64,000 nucleotides of DNA from NCBI GenBank assembly GCA_041395165.1, contig JAWLBA010000006.1, forward strand, positions 1-64,000. The letters are read 5' to 3'. Every line of letters begins with the position of its first letter. Positions within the stretch are counted from its first letter, which is position 1. This document shows, piece after piece, positions 60,924 through 64,000 of this stretch. This DNA is from JAIBCM01 sp041395165. Its GTDB lineage: Bacteria > Verrucomicrobiota > Verrucomicrobiia > JADLBR01 > JAIBCM01. Under the pieces are notes generated by a model. The model had not been told where the DNA came from and did not search any database. It saw only the letters and a program-made list of their open reading frames with translations. The position numbers were made by a program, and so were the translations under genes.

Positions 60924-62021
60924 TTGCATGAAGCGCAAGAAGGGCTAAAAGCAGTTTCCACCACGGCGCGCGAATTATTAGAGCGTCAAAGAGCAAATCA
61001 GAAAGATCTGGAAGCAGTAAGAGCAGCTTTGGAAGAGACAGAGGCAGAGCAAACAGCACTGGAGGTTATGAGGGATTCTTCTTCGCCTTTTGTAGAAGGG
61101 AGTCAGCAAGATATCGTGACGCTTACAGTGGTTAATGAGCAGCGGTTAGAACAAGCCAGAGCTCAATTGGCTAGAGCCGAAGCGGAAGCTAAGTTGATAG
61201 AAACAGCGTATGCGCAACTCTCACCCAATGGCAAAAGTTTGGAAGAGCTTGCAGCAGGAGAAGAGGTTCAAAGTCGTGTGCAAGAAGCGAGGGTTGTGGC
61301 AGCTCAAATTGTAGCTAATGAAGCCGAACACAACTATGTGCAGGAACGGGTTAGGCCTGAGCGTCCAGGCTTTGAACATTGGGAAGAAGAAATTCTTGCC
61401 GCAAAAGAAGGTAGAGAACCTGAAAGAGTGGGGGATGGTAATGGTTTAGTTGAGTTAGTAAGTGATGAAATGCCTGTAGAAGGCTCTTCCATTTATCATA
61501 TCACGCAATATTTGGCGCCCTATTTAGATAAGAAAGGCGAACGTCTAGAAGATCCGATGTTATTGGCTGAACTGGTTGCTAACTACCATCAATTACCTGA
61601 GAATTATCGAACTATGGCAGATAAGCTGCTGCCCCCGGAAGTCAAAGCAAAGGCACTGCTGGCTTATGATTTTTATCAGGCGAATGAAATGAGAGACGAG
61701 ATGGAACTGGATCGATCGCTTTCACGAGACATGTATGGGCCAGTGATACCTGATCAACAAACGCCTGAGCCGCAGAAGAAGCCAGAAGCTGAGAAAGCTA
61801 ACGATAAGTTAGTGGATAATAATAAACCATCTCCTAAAAAAGATGTTTGGACAAAAATTGAAGAACAACAATCTGCCAATTACACCCCCAATGTTTGGCA
61901 ATCGCCTCATTTGGCGGAAGAGATTTGCGAGTCTGGTGGAGAATATGAAACCGCAATGAGTGTGGAGGAACAGGTCTCTTCGCAAAATCCGGCTTCCCAT
62001 GCGCCTGCCCCCAAGTGTTAA
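60924..62021 (+). CDS. Giant coiled-coil protein 1, C-terminal portion
   Basis: 365 codons continuing the interrupted gene; the ATG at 60924 is likely internal. Residues ~1-125 are coiled coil (TARELLERQRANQKDLEAVR). The remaining ~240 residues are not: they include PGFEHWEEEILAAKEGREPE, a helical block YLAPYLDKKGERLEDPMLLA, and a Pro/Lys linker (TPEPQKKPEAEKANDK). The end is Ser/Pro-rich and finishes in APAPKC. This non-coil C-terminus may be the functional head of the protein. No family recognised. Confidence 0.6.
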   Translation: MHEAQEGLKAVSTTARELLERQRANQKDLEAVRAALEETEAEQTALEVMRDSSSPFVEGSQQDIVTLTVVNEQRLEQARAQLARAEAEAKLIETAYAQLSPNGKSLEELAAGEEVQSRVQEARVVAAQIVANEAEHNYVQERVRPERPGFEHWEEEILAAKEGREPERVGDGNGLVELVSDEMPVEGSSIYHITQYLAPYLDKKGERLEDPMLLAELVANYHQLPENYRTMADKLLPPEVKAKALLAYDFYQANEMRDEMELDRSLSRDMYGPVIPDQQTPEPQKKPEAEKANDKLVDNNKPSPKKDVWTKIEEQQSANYTPNVWQSPHLAEEICESGGEYETAMSVEEQVSSQNPASHAPAPKC

Positions 62022-62049
62022 AGATTTTTTTGTAATTTCTAGAAACCAT

Positions 62050-62078
62050 TTGACAATAACTCCTTTATGAGTTTTATT
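62050..62078 (+). promoter_or_regulatory. Promoter of the second giant coiled-coil gene
   Basis: TTGACA (62050-62055), a 17-bp spacer and TTTATT (62073-62078), with upstream GAAACCA identical to the first gene's promoter. Downstream T- and A-rich runs before the ATG are also similar. Confidence 0.6.
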
Positions 62079-62112
62079 GCTTTTTTTATTAAAATAGAGA
62101 AAATTCCGTTGA

Positions 62113-64000
62113 ATGGCTAAGGGAAAGAAAATAGCTAAAAAAATTGTAGACGAACTTGTTGGTGGAGCTATAGCAAGTGCCAAAAAAGGCTCTAAAAAGG
62201 CTAAAGTTTTGCGTCATACAGGTAAAGTAGATATTGACGTAACCGGGAGAGGTAGCTTTCGAGAGTTTGATTTCGAAGATGCGGTCAAAGTTTTAAAAGC
62301 TAAAGACTTTGCCGAAAATCGTGAAGCGGCGGCTGAAGCAGCCGAAGAAGCTGCGCAGAGAATGGGCGCTCGCGCTGAAGAGGCAGCGGGTGTTCTTAAT
62401 GGAGATCGGGCCGAAGCAAAACGACTAAGAGCAGAAGCCGAAGCGGCAACAGGGGCTGATGCTTCAGCCAAAGCCAAACTCGCTGAAGCAGCTGAAGCCA
62501 AAGCAAAGTTATCTCAAGACAAATTTCAGACTTTGGATGATGAAGCAGCTCGAACTAAAGCCGTAGCACTTCGACGTCGAAACGAAGCGGATGAAGCGGT
62601 GGATCATCTTACTACTATTGAGGGTCAAACTGGTGCAGTGGAACGCCAAAGAGCCATAGATGCCGCTATTGAACAAGCGGAAGAAAGAGCTGCTCAGATT
62701 GCTCGAGAAGAAAGAGCTGACACGATTATTGGTAATTTAGATCGATATGCAGCCGAATATCAGCAGGCGATGCGGGATAAAGCCCAAGCAACTGCTAATA
62801 TAAAAGAGGCGGAAAAAGTTTTAGCACAAGCTAGGTTGAATTTGGAGCGTCCAGGAGCGGATCGTGAAATAGCAGCAGCAGAGATCCAAGCAGCTGAAAA
62901 GGCGCTCGAGGAAGCAAAAGTGGCTTGGGAGAAAGCAACGAAAATCTATCTCCAAAAAAATGGTGTTAAAAATAATTGGAGAACAAATGCGCGTGAATTT
63001 TTAGCTGAAGAGGAAGAAGCCGCTACATTAGAACCTAGACAGGTCGATGCCGTGCGTAGGGCGCTTGAAGAAGCGGATAATGCTGGCAAAGTAGTTGCTG
63101 CGGAAAAAGAAGGTAAAAACGCACCTTACATTATCAACCGATTAGAAACTTTTGCAGCGGAACTCGATCAAGCCGGTGTTTTATTGCAACGAGCGCGTTT
63201 AGCTAAAAAAGAAGCAGATGAAGCACTTGAAGCAGCGAAAAAAACTGGTGATGGGGTTGAAATTGCCCAAACGAAAGCTGACTTGGCCGATGCAGAGGTT
63301 AAAAGACTTGAAGTTACTTATAATGGCAAAGTGGGAGGAGTAACACGTTGGAGACTTGAAGCGCAAAAACTCATAGCTAGAACAGATGATGCTACAGAAA
63401 AGGAGTTACTTGAGAATGCTATTAGCCAATCCGTGCCCACGGTAAGTTTACCGGATCGAGTGATGGAAGCTGCTGCTGAACTTGATCAAGTTTATATTAG
63501 ACTAGCCAAGGCTCAAGAAAATTGGCGTAAGGCGGTTAAAGAGAGCAGCACGAGTGATGATCCTAAGGTTGAAGCCGCCGCTCAAGATCTTAAAGAGGCC
63601 AAGGCAGCCCTTAAAGATAGCAATCAAAGAGTTAACGCGATGAACCAAAGAATTGTAAGGGTTTTAGGAGATCATCGCCTGCCTGTTGGAGATCGCACGG
63701 CATTAGAGTCAGCATCGACTGCGATAAAAGCGGTAAATGATGAACATGAAGCGCTCTACACTTTGGATAATATCGCGGAGTATGGTATCAAACGAGAAAC
63801 TAATTTGCGAGCCAGGGATGAAGCGGCTCAAGCGCTTAAAACAGCTGAAAAAAGATTTGCTAAGGGAGAGGGAACTCAGGCTGAGGTTCATGCGGCACAA
63901 GTAACTTTAGCAAGAGCGGAAGCGCAATATCAAAGAAGCAGGATCAGTCATGACCGTTGGCAAAATAATTACGATCACTTACTTTCTCCTGAAGAAAGAG
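62113..64000 (+). CDS. Giant coiled-coil protein 2, paralogue, runs off the window
   Basis: 629 codons from the ATG at 62113 without a stop to the window edge. It starts MAKGKKIAKKIVDELVGGAI. It shares with protein 1 the segment VDIDVTGRGSFREFDFEDAV, the AEEAEARAxxS-x-x-F-x-x-LDxxA coil, the ADREIxxAExxxAExALEEA block, repeat Trp blocks (TRWRLEAQKLIARTDDATEK; ENWRKAVKESSTSDDPKVEA) and LARAEAQYQRSRISHDRWQN near the edge. Strongly Ala/Glu/Arg-rich, cytoplasmic by lack of signal. Unlike gene 1, no frameshift is seen in the visible part. Function unknown. Confidence 0.75.
   Translation, partial: MAKGKKIAKKIVDELVGGAIASAKKGSKKAKVLRHTGKVDIDVTGRGSFREFDFEDAVKVLKAKDFAENREAAAEAAEEAAQRMGARAEEAAGVLNGDRAEAKRLRAEAEAATGADASAKAKLAEAAEAKAKLSQDKFQTLDDEAARTKAVALRRRNEADEAVDHLTTIEGQTGAVERQRAIDAAIEQAEERAAQIAREERADTIIGNLDRYAAEYQQAMRDKAQATANIKEAEKVLAQARLNLERPGADREIAAAEIQAAEKALEEAKVAWEKATKIYLQKNGVKNNWRTNAREFLAEEEEAATLEPRQVDAVRRALEEADNAGKVVAAEKEGKNAPYIINRLETFAAELDQAGVLLQRARLAKKEADEALEAAKKTGDGVEIAQTKADLADAEVKRLEVTYNGKVGGVTRWRLEAQKLIARTDDATEKELLENAISQSVPTVSLPDRVMEAAAELDQVYIRLAKAQENWRKAVKESSTSDDPKVEAAAQDLKEAKAALKDSNQRVNAMNQRIVRVLGDHRLPVGDRTALESASTAIKAVNDEHEALYTLDNIAEYGIKRETNLRARDEAAQALKTAEKRFAKGEGTQAEVHAAQVTLARAEAQYQRSRISHDRWQNNYDHLLSPEER

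Noticed and set aside
1..64000. CRISPR arrays, rRNA genes, riboswitches
   Set aside because: No regularly spaced direct repeats, rRNA core sequences or recognisable riboswitch leader was found on reading either strand.

Overview
The window looks like chromosome of a Gram-negative bacterium of the PVC group, most likely Verrucomicrobiota. The support is indirect: an Mla-type phospholipid transport operon implies an outer membrane. The Gre factor has the long N-terminal extension I associate with this phylum. A type IV/II pseudopilin, a bactofilin, an ovothiol-type methyltransferase and P-domain/FG-GAP secreted proteins also fit. No rRNA or other taxonomic marker was available to confirm this.

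Layout. 1-13 kb is dense housekeeping: gre, eno, a TPR protein and nth; a PfkB kinase; a pseudopilin; a BrnT/BrnA-like toxin-antitoxin pair with apaG; hupE; then rplS-rnhB-yraN-mlaEFD-ispD as one forward run. 13.1-20.6 kb holds a PHP phosphatase, the RNase P RNA with a clear promoter and terminator, acnA, pgsA, rimO and tRNA-Ser(GCU). 20.6-25.5 kb is an accessory stretch with a BRO/DinD-like gene, two broken genes, three methyltransferase or translation-factor genes and small ORFs. 25.6-42.1 kb is a long leftward block of exported or membrane proteins. Its core is a tandemly duplicated two-gene module (A1-B1-A2-B2) encoding P-domain plus FG-GAP proteins without any protease domain. 42.2-57.5 kb returns to metabolism: pta, ade, tilS, hisI, a transaldolase, and a folP-cdaA-(short CdaR)-glmM run coupling folate, c-di-AMP and cell-wall precursor synthesis. 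The final 6.4 kb holds two paralogous giant Ala/Glu/Arg-rich coiled-coil genes. Each is preceded by the same promoter block, and the second runs off the window.

A recurring feature is single-base gain or loss in short homopolymers inside conserved genes: pfkB-like, yraN, alkD-like, an ABC transporter, a P-domain gene, hisI, transaldolase and the first coiled-coil gene. In all of these except the coiled-coil gene, correcting the indels gives a full-length protein with a codon-exact length. I therefore describe them as whole genes and suspect sequencing or assembly error, though real decay cannot be excluded. One gene (22184-23326) instead carries two in-frame stop codons.

Dispersed palindromic elements are present. 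A 136-bp MITE-like element at 46595-46730 contains a 19-nt palindrome that also occurs inside the RNase P RNA gene. No rRNA, CRISPR array, integrase or transposase gene was seen. No stretch longer than 300 bases lacks a gene.
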